From: Paraburkholderia ferrariae NBRC 106233
Lineage (GTDB): Bacteria; Pseudomonadota; Gammaproteobacteria; Burkholderiales; Burkholderiaceae
Reading direction: 5' to 3'
Assembly: GCF_000685035.1 (NCBI RefSeq)
Contig: NZ_BAYB01000034.1
Span: 39,466 to 103,465, forward strand
Length of the DNA stretch: 64,000 nt
This document shows positions 43,114-51,945 of this stretch, in pieces; the first letter of the stretch is position 1; each line of letters starts with the position of its first letter. The notes under the pieces were generated by a model that was not told where the DNA came from, searched no databases, and worked only from the letters and a program-made list of their open reading frames with translations. Position numbers and translations under genes: made by a program.

Positions 43114-43464
43114 TTAGACTCTCAGGGTGCTATATAGAAGCGCGATCCCCGTGATACCGATTGCGCCGTGAAGGAACACCACCCAAAGCGGCGCTTTCGA
43201 CCTAAACAGCACACGCAGCAGCAGCAGGCCGCCGATAAATCCCGAGAGCAGCACGCCGAACGCCCACCACGAGCGGATCGGCGTTGCCGCCTCGCCATGC
43301 AGATTCATTGCGAACAATGCAATGAGCGCCGCCAGACCGCCGAGACCATGACCGTTGCGTAACCAGGTTGGCCCCCAATGACCAAACGTTGCGCGAAGCG
43401 CCATGAGAAGGCCGCCACACGCTACCGCAGCGAAAGCCGCCACCATCCATTGTTGTGCATTCAT
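43114..43464 (-). CDS. Small integral membrane protein, unknown function
   Basis: The 116-residue product has three or four hydrophobic segments (about residues 5-25, 40-55, 66-85 and 92-112) joined by short loops with GPTWLRNGHG and RSKAPLW. I recognise no named family. The ATG at 43464 is preceded by AGGAGG, a strong site, so translation is likely. It lies between acyl-CoA dehydrogenase and thiolase genes of the island on the same strand, at 50-90 bp spacing. It could be a membrane partner for substrate handling, but this is only a guess from position. Confidence 0.65.
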   Translation of the reverse strand: MNAQQWMVAAFAAVACGGLLMALRATFGHWGPTWLRNGHGLGGLAALIALFAMNLHGEAATPIRSWWAFGVLLSGFIGGLLLLRVLFRSKAPLWVVFLHGAIGITGIALLYSTLRV

Positions 43465-43554
43465 TCTGAACGCCTCCTGTTTTGCTGCGGCGCGCACATA
43501 CATCGTGGCCGCCGCATTCGTCCCGAGTCTCCACGCGACCCATTCGCGTCGGTC

Positions 43555-44697
43555 TCAGAGGCAGTTGGCCGTCAGACTGCGACCGATAATAATCCGCTGG
43601 ATGTCCGACGTTCCCTCATAGATCTGGCACACTCGCGCATCGCGATAGATACGCTCGACCGGATAATCCTCGACATATCCATAGCCCCCAAGGGTCTGCA
43701 ACGCGATCGAGCAGACCCTTTCGGCTGTCTCCGACGCGAAGAGCTTCGCCATACAGGCCTGCTCCAGACTCGCCTTACCGCTATCCTTGAGATGGGCGGC
43801 CGAAAGCACAAGCTGTCGTGCTGCCTCAAGCTGAGTCCTGGCGTCAACGAGGCGGAAATTCAACGCCTGGTGGTCAAGCAAGATTTTTCCGAATGCCGTC
43901 CGATCCGCGGCGTATCCTATAGCGTGATCGAGCGCTGCCTGTGCCATCCCTACACTTTGCGCCGCTATGCCGATGCGCCCGGCTTCGAGACTCGACAGCG
44001 CAATCCGGTAACCGTCATTGAGCTCGCCAATCAATGCGCCTTCGGGCACTACGAGATCGTCGAAATTCAGACTACAGGTGTCGCTCGCCTTTTGTCCCAG
44101 CTTCGCCTCGATCTTGATTACCGAATAGCCCGGTGCATCTGTCGGCACGAGGAATGCGCTGATGCCCCGTTTCGGATCATCCGGATTTGTCACCGCGAAA
44201 ACAATCACGTAGCGACCTATCTCGCCACTCGTGATGAACTGCTTGCTTCCGTTGATGACAAAATCAGATCCGACTCGGCGCGCCCGCGTCCGGATCGCGC
44301 TCGCGTCAGAACCGGCGTGACTCTCAGTCAAGGCGAACGCGCCAATAAATTCACCGCGAGCGGCCGGCCGCAGGACGTCATCCTTCTGCCTGTCCGAGCC
44401 ATAGCGCTCGAGAATCGCGCAGAACGGTGCGTTATGCACGCTCATTACGGTCGATACCGCGCCGTCGCCTTCGGCTACCGCCATCAGCGCGAGTGCATAG
44501 CCCACGTAGTCGGACCCCGCACCGTCATAGCCGGGAGAAACCGTCATGCCGAGCAGGCCAAGTTCGCCCATCGCCTTGAATATTTCCGGTTCAATCGCTT
44601 TTTCGTGCTCTCGGCGCGCGGCGCCTGGCGCGAGCTGCTCGCGCGAGAATCGCCGTACCGACTCGTAAATCAGCTCATGCTGCTCGCTCATCGTCAT
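43555..44697 (-). CDS. Acyl-CoA dehydrogenase (short-chain type)
   Basis: The 380-residue FAD enzyme has GAFALTESHAGSDASAIRT and FVINGSKQFIT at the flavin site, and the standard catalytic Glu in CQIYEGTSDIQRIII, unlike the LCAD-type enzyme at 35.2 kb. TLGGYGYVEDYPVERIYRDA is typical of butyryl-CoA-like dehydrogenases. Its ATG overlaps the stop of the upstream SDR gene in ATGA, so the two are translationally coupled. Confidence 0.94.
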   Translation of the reverse strand: MTMSEQHELIYESVRRFSREQLAPGAARREHEKAIEPEIFKAMGELGLLGMTVSPGYDGAGSDYVGYALALMAVAEGDGAVSTVMSVHNAPFCAILERYGSDRQKDDVLRPAARGEFIGAFALTESHAGSDASAIRTRARRVGSDFVINGSKQFITSGEIGRYVIVFAVTNPDDPKRGISAFLVPTDAPGYSVIKIEAKLGQKASDTCSLNFDDLVVPEGALIGELNDGYRIALSSLEAGRIGIAAQSVGMAQAALDHAIGYAADRTAFGKILLDHQALNFRLVDARTQLEAARQLVLSAAHLKDSGKASLEQACMAKLFASETAERVCSIALQTLGGYGYVEDYPVERIYRDARVCQIYEGTSDIQRIIIGRSLTANCL

Positions 44698-45503
44698 ACC
44701 GCCGTATAGCCACCGTCAACCGTGAGCTCCGCTCCGGTGATCTGTTTCGCGAGGTCCGAGCAGAGGAAGAGAATCGCATTCGCAATGTCCTCCGGTTCAG
44801 TCAGACGCCCGTTCGGGATCAAACCCAGTACGAACGTTGTCGCCTGCTCGGGCGATGCGGCAAGCCCCTCCTTCAACAGCTCCTGGAGTCCGTTCGCCAG
44901 CAGCGGAGTGTTGCCCGGGCCCGGATGCACTGAGTTCACGCGTACACCGCTGGCCGCCCGCGCGAATTCGGCGGCCATCGACTTGGTCAGCACCGTGATG
45001 GCGCCCTTGCTCGCGGAGTATGCAGCCTGAGCAACCGCAGCCACCTGCCCGAAGACCGACGAGATATTGACGATCGATGCGCCGCCATGCTCCTTCGCGG
45101 TTCGCTCCAGCAGTGGATACGCTGCCTGACTGCCGATCCAGATGCTTTCGAGATTGATTGCAAGCAGTTGCCGCAATTCGGCGACGCTCGTGCGCAAGAA
45201 CGGCTTGGTCAGCATCTTCCCTGCATTGTTGACCAGACCATCAAGTCGGCCGTTTGCCTGCTCTGCCACCGCGTCGATGACGCGTTGCCAGTCAGCCTCC
45301 GACGTCACATCATGTGCGTGACTCCACGCTTTCGTGCCGAGTGCGGCACATTGACTGGCTGCCTCGGCAGCGCCGTCTCGGTCCACGTCGGTCGCCACTA
45401 CCCACGCGCCCGCCTTCGCCAGTTCCAGGCATGTACGCCGGCCGAAACCGCCAGCCGCACCCGTGACGAGAATTACCTTGTCCTTCAGAATCAGATTGCT
45501 CAT
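44694..45503 (-). CDS. Short-chain dehydrogenase in the hydroxylase operon
   Basis: The 269-residue SDR has VTGAAGGFG (cofactor motif), NNAG about 96, NISSVFGQ about 150 and catalytic YSASK about 165, with HPGPGNTPLL. It resembles hydroxysteroid/cyclopentanol-type dehydrogenases. No AlkJ-like alcohol dehydrogenase is seen in the island, so this enzyme is a candidate for oxidising the alcohol made by the hydroxylase; it might equally be a 3-hydroxyacyl-CoA dehydrogenase. Coupled by overlap to the acyl-CoA dehydrogenase gene. Confidence 0.87.
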   Translation of the reverse strand: MSNLILKDKVILVTGAAGGFGRRTCLELAKAGAWVVATDVDRDGAAEAASQCAALGTKAWSHAHDVTSEADWQRVIDAVAEQANGRLDGLVNNAGKMLTKPFLRTSVAELRQLLAINLESIWIGSQAAYPLLERTAKEHGGASIVNISSVFGQVAAVAQAAYSASKGAITVLTKSMAAEFARAASGVRVNSVHPGPGNTPLLANGLQELLKEGLAASPEQATTFVLGLIPNGRLTEPEDIANAILFLCSDLAKQITGAELTVDGGYTAV

Positions 45504-45669
45504 GTCTCACCCATTGTTGTAGGCCTAAGCCGTTGGTCACTTCGCCCGCCTCCGGATACCTGATCGTTCCGCTCAGCCGACGACGCGCTCATGCATAAAC
45601 TGGATGGACGCCTGCGTGGCTCCTGTCTTCCTGCTAGCGGACTCACACCGACGACCACCCGTCACGTTG

Positions 45670-47820
45670 TCACGCGCGATGGAACCGGTAGCCAGTCCCA
45701 ACTGCCTCGGAGAGTTGTGCCGGTACCGTGAAACGCGGGCCGAGTTCAGATGCGAGCTCGGCGCAGCGCGCTACAAACCTGTCGAAACCGATGTCGTCAA
45801 TTGCCGACGCGGGGCCACCGAGATAGCTTGGGAACGCCCAGCCGAGTATGGCTCCCAGATCCATTTCGCCGGCGTCGTTAGTTACCCCGTCGGACCAGCA
45901 GCGCGCCGCCTCGAGCAGTTGCGCGTACAACAGCCGTTCCCTGATAGCTGCCTGCTCCGATTGTCGGGCCTCCGGCAAGGTGTCGGCGAACGAACGCAGG
46001 ATCGGCAAATCGAGATGCTTCGGCGCCGCCTCCGGGTACGCGTAGAAGCCTGCACAACGCTTGCGCCCGAAACGCTTCAATTCGACTACCTTGTCGATTA
46101 CGGCATTGACATGTTCGTGACGGTCGTCTGCCCATGCGCCCTTTTCCTTGCTGCGGAAGAAGTGCGAGATGTGATGCAGCACATCCAGTCCAACTTCGTC
46201 GGCCAGTGCTAGCGGCCCCACGGGCATACCGAGCGCGACTCCTGCGTTCTCGATACGTACGGGGTCCACTCCGTCTGCGAGCAGGCGAATTCCCTCGCGG
46301 ATGTAAGCGTCGACGCAGCGCGTCGTATAGAAGCCGTAGCCATCATTTACAACGATGGGCGTCTTGCGGATCTGGCGGATGTAGTCGAGCGAACGAGCCA
46401 ACGTTTCTGGCGAGGTCTTCGCGCCGACGATCACTTCGACGAGCGCCATGCGCGGAACAGGCGAGAAGAAGTGCAGCCCAATGAAGTTCTCGGGCCGCTT
46501 GCTCCCTTCAGCGAGCCCATCGATCGGCAACGCCGATGTGTTCGTCGCGAAGATTGCATGTTGACCCAGCACCGCCTCCGTCTGCGCAGTGACCTGCCTC
46601 TTCACTTCGACATCCTCGATGACCGCCTCAATCACGAGATCGCAGCCTTCGAATGCCGCATAGCTGCCGGCGGCGGTAATGCGCGCAAGCAGCGCGTCGC
46701 GGACTTCGACCGACAGTTTGCCCTTGTCAACATCCGCCTGCAGTGATGCTGCAATGCCGGCGCGGCCAGCGTCCGCAATCTCCTGGGTACGGTCGAGCAG
46801 CACCACGTCGATGCCTGCCTGCGCCGACACCTGCGCGATTCCCGCGCCCATGAAGCCCGAGCCGAGAATGCCCAGCTTGCGCACGCACGACGACGGAATA
46901 CCGGCCGGGCGGCGTACGAGCTTGTCGGCGTCCTGTTTGGCAAAGAACATCGAACTGATCAGATTCTGCGCAGTACGGCCCTGGACCAGCGTCGCGAACA
47001 GCTTCTGTTCGAGTTTGAGCGCCTTGTCGATTGGCAGTTTTGTGCCCTCGTACACTGCGCGCAGGATGGCGTGCGGTGCCGGATAGTTACCGTGTGTGCG
47101 GGCATGCGAAGTGGCGTTTGTAGCCGCCCACAGCGCCGAGTTGGCGGGCGTGTACGAATCGCCGCCGGGAACGCGGTAACCCTTGCGATCCCACGGAGCG
47201 ACCGGATCGACCTTGCCGTCGATCAGCGCTTGACGTGCCACTTCGAGCAACCGTTCGGACGGTACGACTTCGTGCACCAAACCAGTCTGCCGGGCGGCGG
47301 CGGCGCTCAGGTCTCGGCCGTCGATAAGAAGCGGAAGGCTCTTCACAATGCCGACGAGACGCGGTAGCCGCTGCGTTCCACCCGCGCCGGGCAGCAAGCC
47401 GAGCTTCACTTCGGGGAATCCAAGCTTCGCGGACGGGACGTCGGCAACCACGCGGTAATGGGTGGCGAGCAGCAGTTCGAGGCCGCCACCGAGCGCGAGG
47501 CCCGGCGCTGCGCCCACGACCGGCTTGCCTGCCGTCTCGATGTGGCGGAACAGGTCGCCAAACAGCGCAATGCGCCGCGCTGCTTCGTTTGAATCGACGC
47601 CCGGAGCGGCGAACGCCGCCATCTGCGCGAGATCAGCACCCGCGACGAAGCTCGACTTCCCGCTCGTGATAATGATGCCGCCGACCGCATCGTCGTCAAT
47701 CACTGCATCGAACGCGGCTCGCAATTTTTCTGCCAGCGCTTGCGTCAACACATTCATCGATCGCCCGGGCATGTCGATGGTAAGGACGGCGATGCGCTCG
47801 TCAATAGTCGTTGTGATCAT
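45670..47820 (-). CDS. Multifunctional enoyl-CoA hydratase / 3-hydroxyacyl-CoA dehydrogenase (FadB/FadJ-like)
   Basis: The 716-residue alpha-subunit has an N-terminal crotonase domain (about 1-190: SSFVAGADLAQM and APGLALGGGLELLLATHYRV; active-site Glu in FPEVKLGLLPGAGGTQRLPR), then the NAD-binding dehydrogenase domain from about 300 (GILGSGFMGAGIAQVSA, HFFSPVPRMALVEVI) and C-terminal helical domains. It pairs with the thiolase 34 bp upstream on the same strand to form a beta-oxidation complex. The ATG at 47820 is chosen by homology; the ribosome site is weak, so coupling to the thiolase is likely. Confidence 0.94.
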   Translation of the reverse strand: MITTTIDERIAVLTIDMPGRSMNVLTQALAEKLRAAFDAVIDDDAVGGIIITSGKSSFVAGADLAQMAAFAAPGVDSNEAARRIALFGDLFRHIETAGKPVVGAAPGLALGGGLELLLATHYRVVADVPSAKLGFPEVKLGLLPGAGGTQRLPRLVGIVKSLPLLIDGRDLSAAAARQTGLVHEVVPSERLLEVARQALIDGKVDPVAPWDRKGYRVPGGDSYTPANSALWAATNATSHARTHGNYPAPHAILRAVYEGTKLPIDKALKLEQKLFATLVQGRTAQNLISSMFFAKQDADKLVRRPAGIPSSCVRKLGILGSGFMGAGIAQVSAQAGIDVVLLDRTQEIADAGRAGIAASLQADVDKGKLSVEVRDALLARITAAGSYAAFEGCDLVIEAVIEDVEVKRQVTAQTEAVLGQHAIFATNTSALPIDGLAEGSKRPENFIGLHFFSPVPRMALVEVIVGAKTSPETLARSLDYIRQIRKTPIVVNDGYGFYTTRCVDAYIREGIRLLADGVDPVRIENAGVALGMPVGPLALADEVGLDVLHHISHFFRSKEKGAWADDRHEHVNAVIDKVVELKRFGRKRCAGFYAYPEAAPKHLDLPILRSFADTLPEARQSEQAAIRERLLYAQLLEAARCWSDGVTNDAGEMDLGAILGWAFPSYLGGPASAIDDIGFDRFVARCAELASELGPRFTVPAQLSEAVGTGYRFHRA

Positions 47821-47854
47821 GATGTCCACACTTGAATAGGGTCGATAACACGCG

Positions 47855-49063
47855 TCAGACGCGCTCAATGATGGTCGCCACGCCCATCCCGGCACCGATA
47901 CACAGCGTCGCGAGCGCAGTCGAGCCACCGGTGCGCTCGAGTTCATCCAGCGCGGTGCCCAGAATGATCGCGCCAGTCGCACCCAGCGGATGGCCCATCG
48001 CGATCGCGCCGCCGTTCACGTTCACGCGGTCCTCGTCGATACCGAGTACTTCCATGAAACGGATCGGCACCGCAGCGAACGCCTCGTTGATCTCGTACAG
48101 GTCGATATCCTTCGCCTGCATGCCGGCACGCTTGAGCGCCTTCTCAGCAGCAAAGGAAGGCGCAGTCAGCATGATGGTCGGCTCCGAACCGATTTCAGCG
48201 AAGGCGCGAATTCGCGCACGCGGCTTGAGGCCCACAGCCTCACCCGCTTCGCGCGAGCCCAGCAGCATCGCGCAGGCACCATCCACAATCGCCGACGAAT
48301 TGCCAGCGTGATGACGGTGCTCGATACGCTCGACCTCCGGATAGCGCGCGATTGCGAGCGCGTCGTATCCTGCCTTCACGCCGAGTTCTGCAAACGAAGG
48401 TTTAAGGTTTCCCAGCGCTTCGACAGAAGTCGTCGGGCGCACCGTTTCATCGCGATCGAGCAGCACGTTGCCGAGCACATCGCGGACGGGCACGATCGAG
48501 CGTGAAAAGCGCCCATCTGACCACGCGCTCGCCGCACGCTGATGGCTTCGTACTGCGAACTGATCGAGTTGCTCACGGCTGTAATGCCACTTGCTAGCCA
48601 TCAGGTCCGCACTGATACCCTGCGGGATGTATTGCGTGAGAAAAGCGATATGGGGATCGACACTCCACGCGCCGCCGTCGGAAAGGATCGGCACGCGCGA
48701 CATCGCCTCGCACCCTCCAGCGATCACGAAATCAGCAGACCCGGCAGCAATCTTCCCGGCGGCCATGTTGACGCTTTCAAGCCCGGAACCGCAAAAGCGG
48801 TTGACCTGAACGCCCGCGGTCTCTTCGGAATAGCCAGCAGCCAGAGCGGCGACGCGCGGCAGACATTGGCCCTGCTCTCCCACCGGGCTGACAATCCCGA
48901 AAATGACATCGTCGACGCGGCGGGTATCGAGACCGCTGCGATCACGCAGGCCTGCGAGGACGGTGCTCGCAAGATGGACAGCGGTGGCCTCATGCAGCGA
49001 GCCATCCGGCTTGCCTCGTCCGCGAGGCGTACGGACGTGATCGTAGATATAGACAGTCGACAT
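47855..49063 (-). CDS. Acetyl-CoA C-acyltransferase (FadA/FadI-like thiolase)
   Basis: The 402 residues contain the reactive Cys in QVNRFCGSGLESVNMA (about 90), NEAFAAVPIRFM, the His in GHPLGATGAI and the second Cys in TLCIGAGMG. The gene lies directly upstream of the FadB/FadJ-like gene on the same strand, the usual alpha/beta trifunctional complex arrangement but in the order thiolase first. It follows the ferredoxin-reductase gene by 82 bp, so it belongs to the hydroxylase transcript. Confidence 0.94.
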   Translation of the reverse strand: MSTVYIYDHVRTPRGRGKPDGSLHEATAVHLASTVLAGLRDRSGLDTRRVDDVIFGIVSPVGEQGQCLPRVAALAAGYSEETAGVQVNRFCGSGLESVNMAAGKIAAGSADFVIAGGCEAMSRVPILSDGGAWSVDPHIAFLTQYIPQGISADLMASKWHYSREQLDQFAVRSHQRAASAWSDGRFSRSIVPVRDVLGNVLLDRDETVRPTTSVEALGNLKPSFAELGVKAGYDALAIARYPEVERIEHRHHAGNSSAIVDGACAMLLGSREAGEAVGLKPRARIRAFAEIGSEPTIMLTAPSFAAEKALKRAGMQAKDIDLYEINEAFAAVPIRFMEVLGIDEDRVNVNGGAIAMGHPLGATGAIILGTALDELERTGGSTALATLCIGAGMGVATIIERV

Positions 49064-49145
49064 CTGAGTTCCTATGCAAGTCTGCGGCGCAGCGGCAATG
49101 CGTCGCGGAGAATTACGTGAAATATTTCGTCCCGGCGAATCTTGA

Positions 49146-50237
49146 TCAAACCCCCGAGGGCTCGAATTTGTCCGCGTGGATGCGGTCCGTGCTGACGTTC
49201 AGCGTGCGCAGGCGTTTCTCGACCGCCTCGACCATCGGTAGTGCGCCGCATACGAATGCGGACAGCGAGTGATAGTCGACGTCAAGCTCCTCGTCGAGCA
49301 CGGCCGTGACCAGCCCCCGTCGGCCTTGCCACGCACTGCCAGCGGGTTCATGCGACAGAACCGGCACAATCCGCACGCGCTCAGGTCCGGCGATGTTCTT
49401 CAGGCGCTCCAGGCGATCCAGCGCGAACAGGTCCGAGGCCGTACGCACTCCGAATACGATCGTGACAGGATGATCCGGATAGCGTTTCAGGCGATCCTCG
49501 GCAATCGACAGGATTGGCGCGATACCTGTACCACCTGCAATGCACAGAGACTCTCGTGGCGTATCGTCGATACCCATCTGGCCGAACGGTCCTTCGAGCC
49601 AGATCCGAACGCCGCTCCGGTCCTCCGCCGCAAGCCACTCGGAGAAGCGGCCGCCAGGCAGGCGCTTGATCAGGAAGCCGACTTCGTCGGTGCCCGCACC
49701 GCTGGAAGGAGCGTCATAGAACGAAAACGAGCGGCGGACAAACGACCCGGAAACGGCAAGCGCGGCATACTGGCCAGCCTCGAAGACGAGCGGCTCCTCA
49801 AGCTTGATACGGAGATCGATAACGTCGCCCGGCAATAGTTTCCAGCCACAGACCGTGCCGGGAATCGATTTGGGAAGCACAACCTGGTGATCAACCAGAT
49901 CGACATCAATCACCAGGTCGCTGCGCACCTTCGCCTGGCACGCCAAAATGTAGCCGTCGTTCAGTTCTTCGTTAGTGAGCGGCGACAACGCGAAGTCCAC
50001 GAGCGGACTGATCCGGCCCGACACAAGCCGCGTCTTGCAGCGTCCGCATGTACCCACGCGGCAGTTGTGCGGGTAGTTGATGCCCTGCTCGAGCGCCGAC
50101 ATCAGCAGCAGATCACCGCGCCTGACGTCAAACCCTTCCGAGCCGTTGCTCAACGTGACGTGGCAGTGTCCGCTCGCGGGCCCGCTGGGCACGGAATCAT
50201 TCGATGCGGGTTTGACCGCGAAAGTCTCTGTAGGCAT
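49146..50237 (-). CDS. Ferredoxin-NAD(P)H reductase fusion, XylA-type electron donor
   Basis: Supplies electrons from NAD(P)H to the adjacent hydroxylase. The 363 residues start with a plant-type [2Fe-2S] domain, with Cys ligands in HNCRVGTCGRCKTRL and a fourth in GYILACQAKV (about 40-95). An FAD domain with FVRRSFSFYDAP and an NAD domain with CIAGGTGIAPILSIAED follow. The start at 50237 is chosen by homology; GAAAGAGA lies upstream. Xylene monooxygenase XylA has the same fused layout, unlike the separate rubredoxin and reductase of AlkB systems. It is 31 bp downstream of the hydroxylase gene. Confidence 0.92.
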   Translation of the reverse strand: MPTETFAVKPASNDSVPSGPASGHCHVTLSNGSEGFDVRRGDLLLMSALEQGINYPHNCRVGTCGRCKTRLVSGRISPLVDFALSPLTNEELNDGYILACQAKVRSDLVIDVDLVDHQVVLPKSIPGTVCGWKLLPGDVIDLRIKLEEPLVFEAGQYAALAVSGSFVRRSFSFYDAPSSGAGTDEVGFLIKRLPGGRFSEWLAAEDRSGVRIWLEGPFGQMGIDDTPRESLCIAGGTGIAPILSIAEDRLKRYPDHPVTIVFGVRTASDLFALDRLERLKNIAGPERVRIVPVLSHEPAGSAWQGRRGLVTAVLDEELDVDYHSLSAFVCGALPMVEAVEKRLRTLNVSTDRIHADKFEPSGV

Positions 50238-50268
50238 GGTCTCTTTCTTCCCCGGAATCGAACTCTGC

Positions 50269-51390
50269 TCACACTGCGTACGCATAGCGCGCACGGGCCA
50301 CGTCGGGATGCTCATTGAGTTCCTCCCAGCCGGCACGGATGTTCTCAGCTTCAGCGATCTCGCGTTCCTGCGGAGTCGCGTAATTGCGATCCCAGTCACG
50401 CAGCAGCGGCTTGATCATCTGAAACCAGAGCGGCGGCACGAACGCAAGCAGCAGACACATCAGGAACTGGGGCTGCTTGGGGCCGGTGCGATCCGGTACC
50501 AGCTCATAAAACGGGCGATAGCCGTCTTCGTGGTGGCCACGGTGATTGGTAATCTCAAGCGCGAAGATCCGGACGAACGGCGTGAGATGGTTCCACGTCT
50601 GATGCGACTCGAAGCGACCCGGCTTCCCGGTGACAAGGCCGTAGTGCTGCGTGTAGTTGAAGACTTCCAGGAACGTGCGAGGCCCGATCAGACAGACCGC
50701 AACGCAGGCAGCAGCACCGGACCAGCCACCGACCGCATACAACGCGGCAACAAATCCAGCGAGGAGTCCGACACGGTACACCCACGCATTTCGCGGATCC
50801 CACCAGTGACGGTTGCGCTTCGTCCACATCAGCTTTTCGAGGTGGTACGACTCGACGATCTGACCGTAGAACGTGCGCACCAGGTGACCGTACAGGCCAT
50901 CACCGCGGCGTGCATAGTCGGGATCTGCTGGCGTCACAGTGCGCACATGGTGCGTGACCACGTGCGTGATTTCGCGCCACGGATCGAAGATCAGCACCAT
51001 GCCGAACCTGCCGAACCAGCGCAGGAATGCGTTCTCGCGATGGAAGAGTTCATGTAGCGCGGGTGCTGATATGACGAACTGGATAAACAGCATCGTGACA
51101 AATGCACCGATCTGCGCCGACGCCCCCACAAAGTGTCCGGTTCCGACAAGCCGCGCATAAAGGAACGCGAGACCGAACCCGAGAATCAACTGGAACACGA
51201 TGATGCTGTCGTAAAGCCACGGGAAACGGGTATCCCGGACCGACAAATCAGGTTCAAGAAAGGCATCGAAGAACAGGAATGCGAAGAGCACTCCGGTCCC
51301 CATCCATACATAATTTCCACCGAGCCATAGACCGTACGCCGCTATGGCGAGCAGTACGGAATTCAATGTGTACTTCAGGTAGTCGAACAT
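50269..51390 (-). CDS. Membrane di-iron hydroxylase, AlkB/XylM type
   Basis: Integral-membrane non-haem di-iron monooxygenase that hydroxylates alkyl chains or methyl groups. The 373 residues have about six TM segments and His clusters typical of the family: HELFHREN, THVVTHH, FNYTQHYGL and NHRGHHEDGYRPF. GGAGG lies five bases before the ATG at 51390. AlkB enzymes take electrons from rubredoxin; here the partner is a [2Fe-2S]/FAD reductase, so XylM or the p-cymene enzyme is the closer model. The chain could act on alkanes, terpenes or alkyl aromatics. Confidence 0.88.
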   Translation of the reverse strand: MFDYLKYTLNSVLLAIAAYGLWLGGNYVWMGTGVLFAFLFFDAFLEPDLSVRDTRFPWLYDSIIVFQLILGFGLAFLYARLVGTGHFVGASAQIGAFVTMLFIQFVISAPALHELFHRENAFLRWFGRFGMVLIFDPWREITHVVTHHVRTVTPADPDYARRGDGLYGHLVRTFYGQIVESYHLEKLMWTKRNRHWWDPRNAWVYRVGLLAGFVAALYAVGGWSGAAACVAVCLIGPRTFLEVFNYTQHYGLVTGKPGRFESHQTWNHLTPFVRIFALEITNHRGHHEDGYRPFYELVPDRTGPKQPQFLMCLLLAFVPPLWFQMIKPLLRDWDRNYATPQEREIAEAENIRAGWEELNEHPDVARARYAYAV

Positions 51391-51656
51391 GACATCCTCC
51401 ATGTAGGTCTGTACGAGAGTCTTCGCACTCTGAAGGTAATTCTTGTCGACTTTGAATCCATAGAACCCAACCATTAGTCGGGGTGAAGTGCGATGCTCCG
51501 CCGCACACAAAAGTGCACGCTGCGCGCCCGCAAGCAGAACCGGTGCGCAGCAAACTCGGTTGCATTACTTGCCGGGCTTTATTTGACTTTCCGGCTGGCC
51601 CTGTTTGGGCGGCTCACTTCGGCCGTCAGGCCGCGAGGTATTCAGGCCAGCCTGGA

Positions 51657-51752
51657 ATAAGGGAGTACGCCTGCCTCGAGTGCGGTGCGCATCGTCGACA
51701 TCGCGATATCAATGCGGCCGGAAACATTCTCGCGACGGCGATGTCGCCTTCT
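51657..51752 (+). mobile_element. TnpB (IS200/IS605-IS607 group) C-terminal remnant
   Basis: The plus-strand frame reads YACLECGAHRRHRDINAAGN followed by ILATA, the end of the TnpB zinc ribbon and the RuvC-III motif (C-x2-CG, RDxNAAxNI). Nothing of the upstream 300-plus codons of TnpB is seen and no tnpA is near, so this is a relic. It lies in the 555-bp gap between the hydroxylase and regulator genes. A perfect hairpin follows at 51766-51800. The remaining part of the gap shows no gene. Confidence 0.7.
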
Positions 51753-51765
51753 AGCAGAAGGAGTT

Positions 51766-51800
51766 CCCGTCGCTCCCATACCTTGCACCGGAGCGACGGG
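51766..51800 (+). repeat. Perfect 11-bp stem-loop at the 3' end of the TnpB remnant
   Basis: CCCGTCGCTCC and GGAGCGACGGG flank a 13-base loop. It starts about 14 bp after the TnpB-like coding remnant. Right ends of IS200/IS605 elements carry such hairpins, and the 3' part of TnpB mRNA encodes the structured omega-RNA, so this may be the preserved right end. A TCAA lies at 51833-51836, but whether it is the old cleavage site is unknown. Confidence 0.6.
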
Positions 51801-51945
51801 CCGAGGACGGGTAGGAGGTTAACAATAGCCACTCAACTGCATACGATCACGATGACCCTATCATCGTCAGCAATTGAGCACGTTCACGCCGGTATACGGG
51901 CGTGACAGGTCGCTGTCACGCTGGACAAGATTGCAGGTGGCGCGA

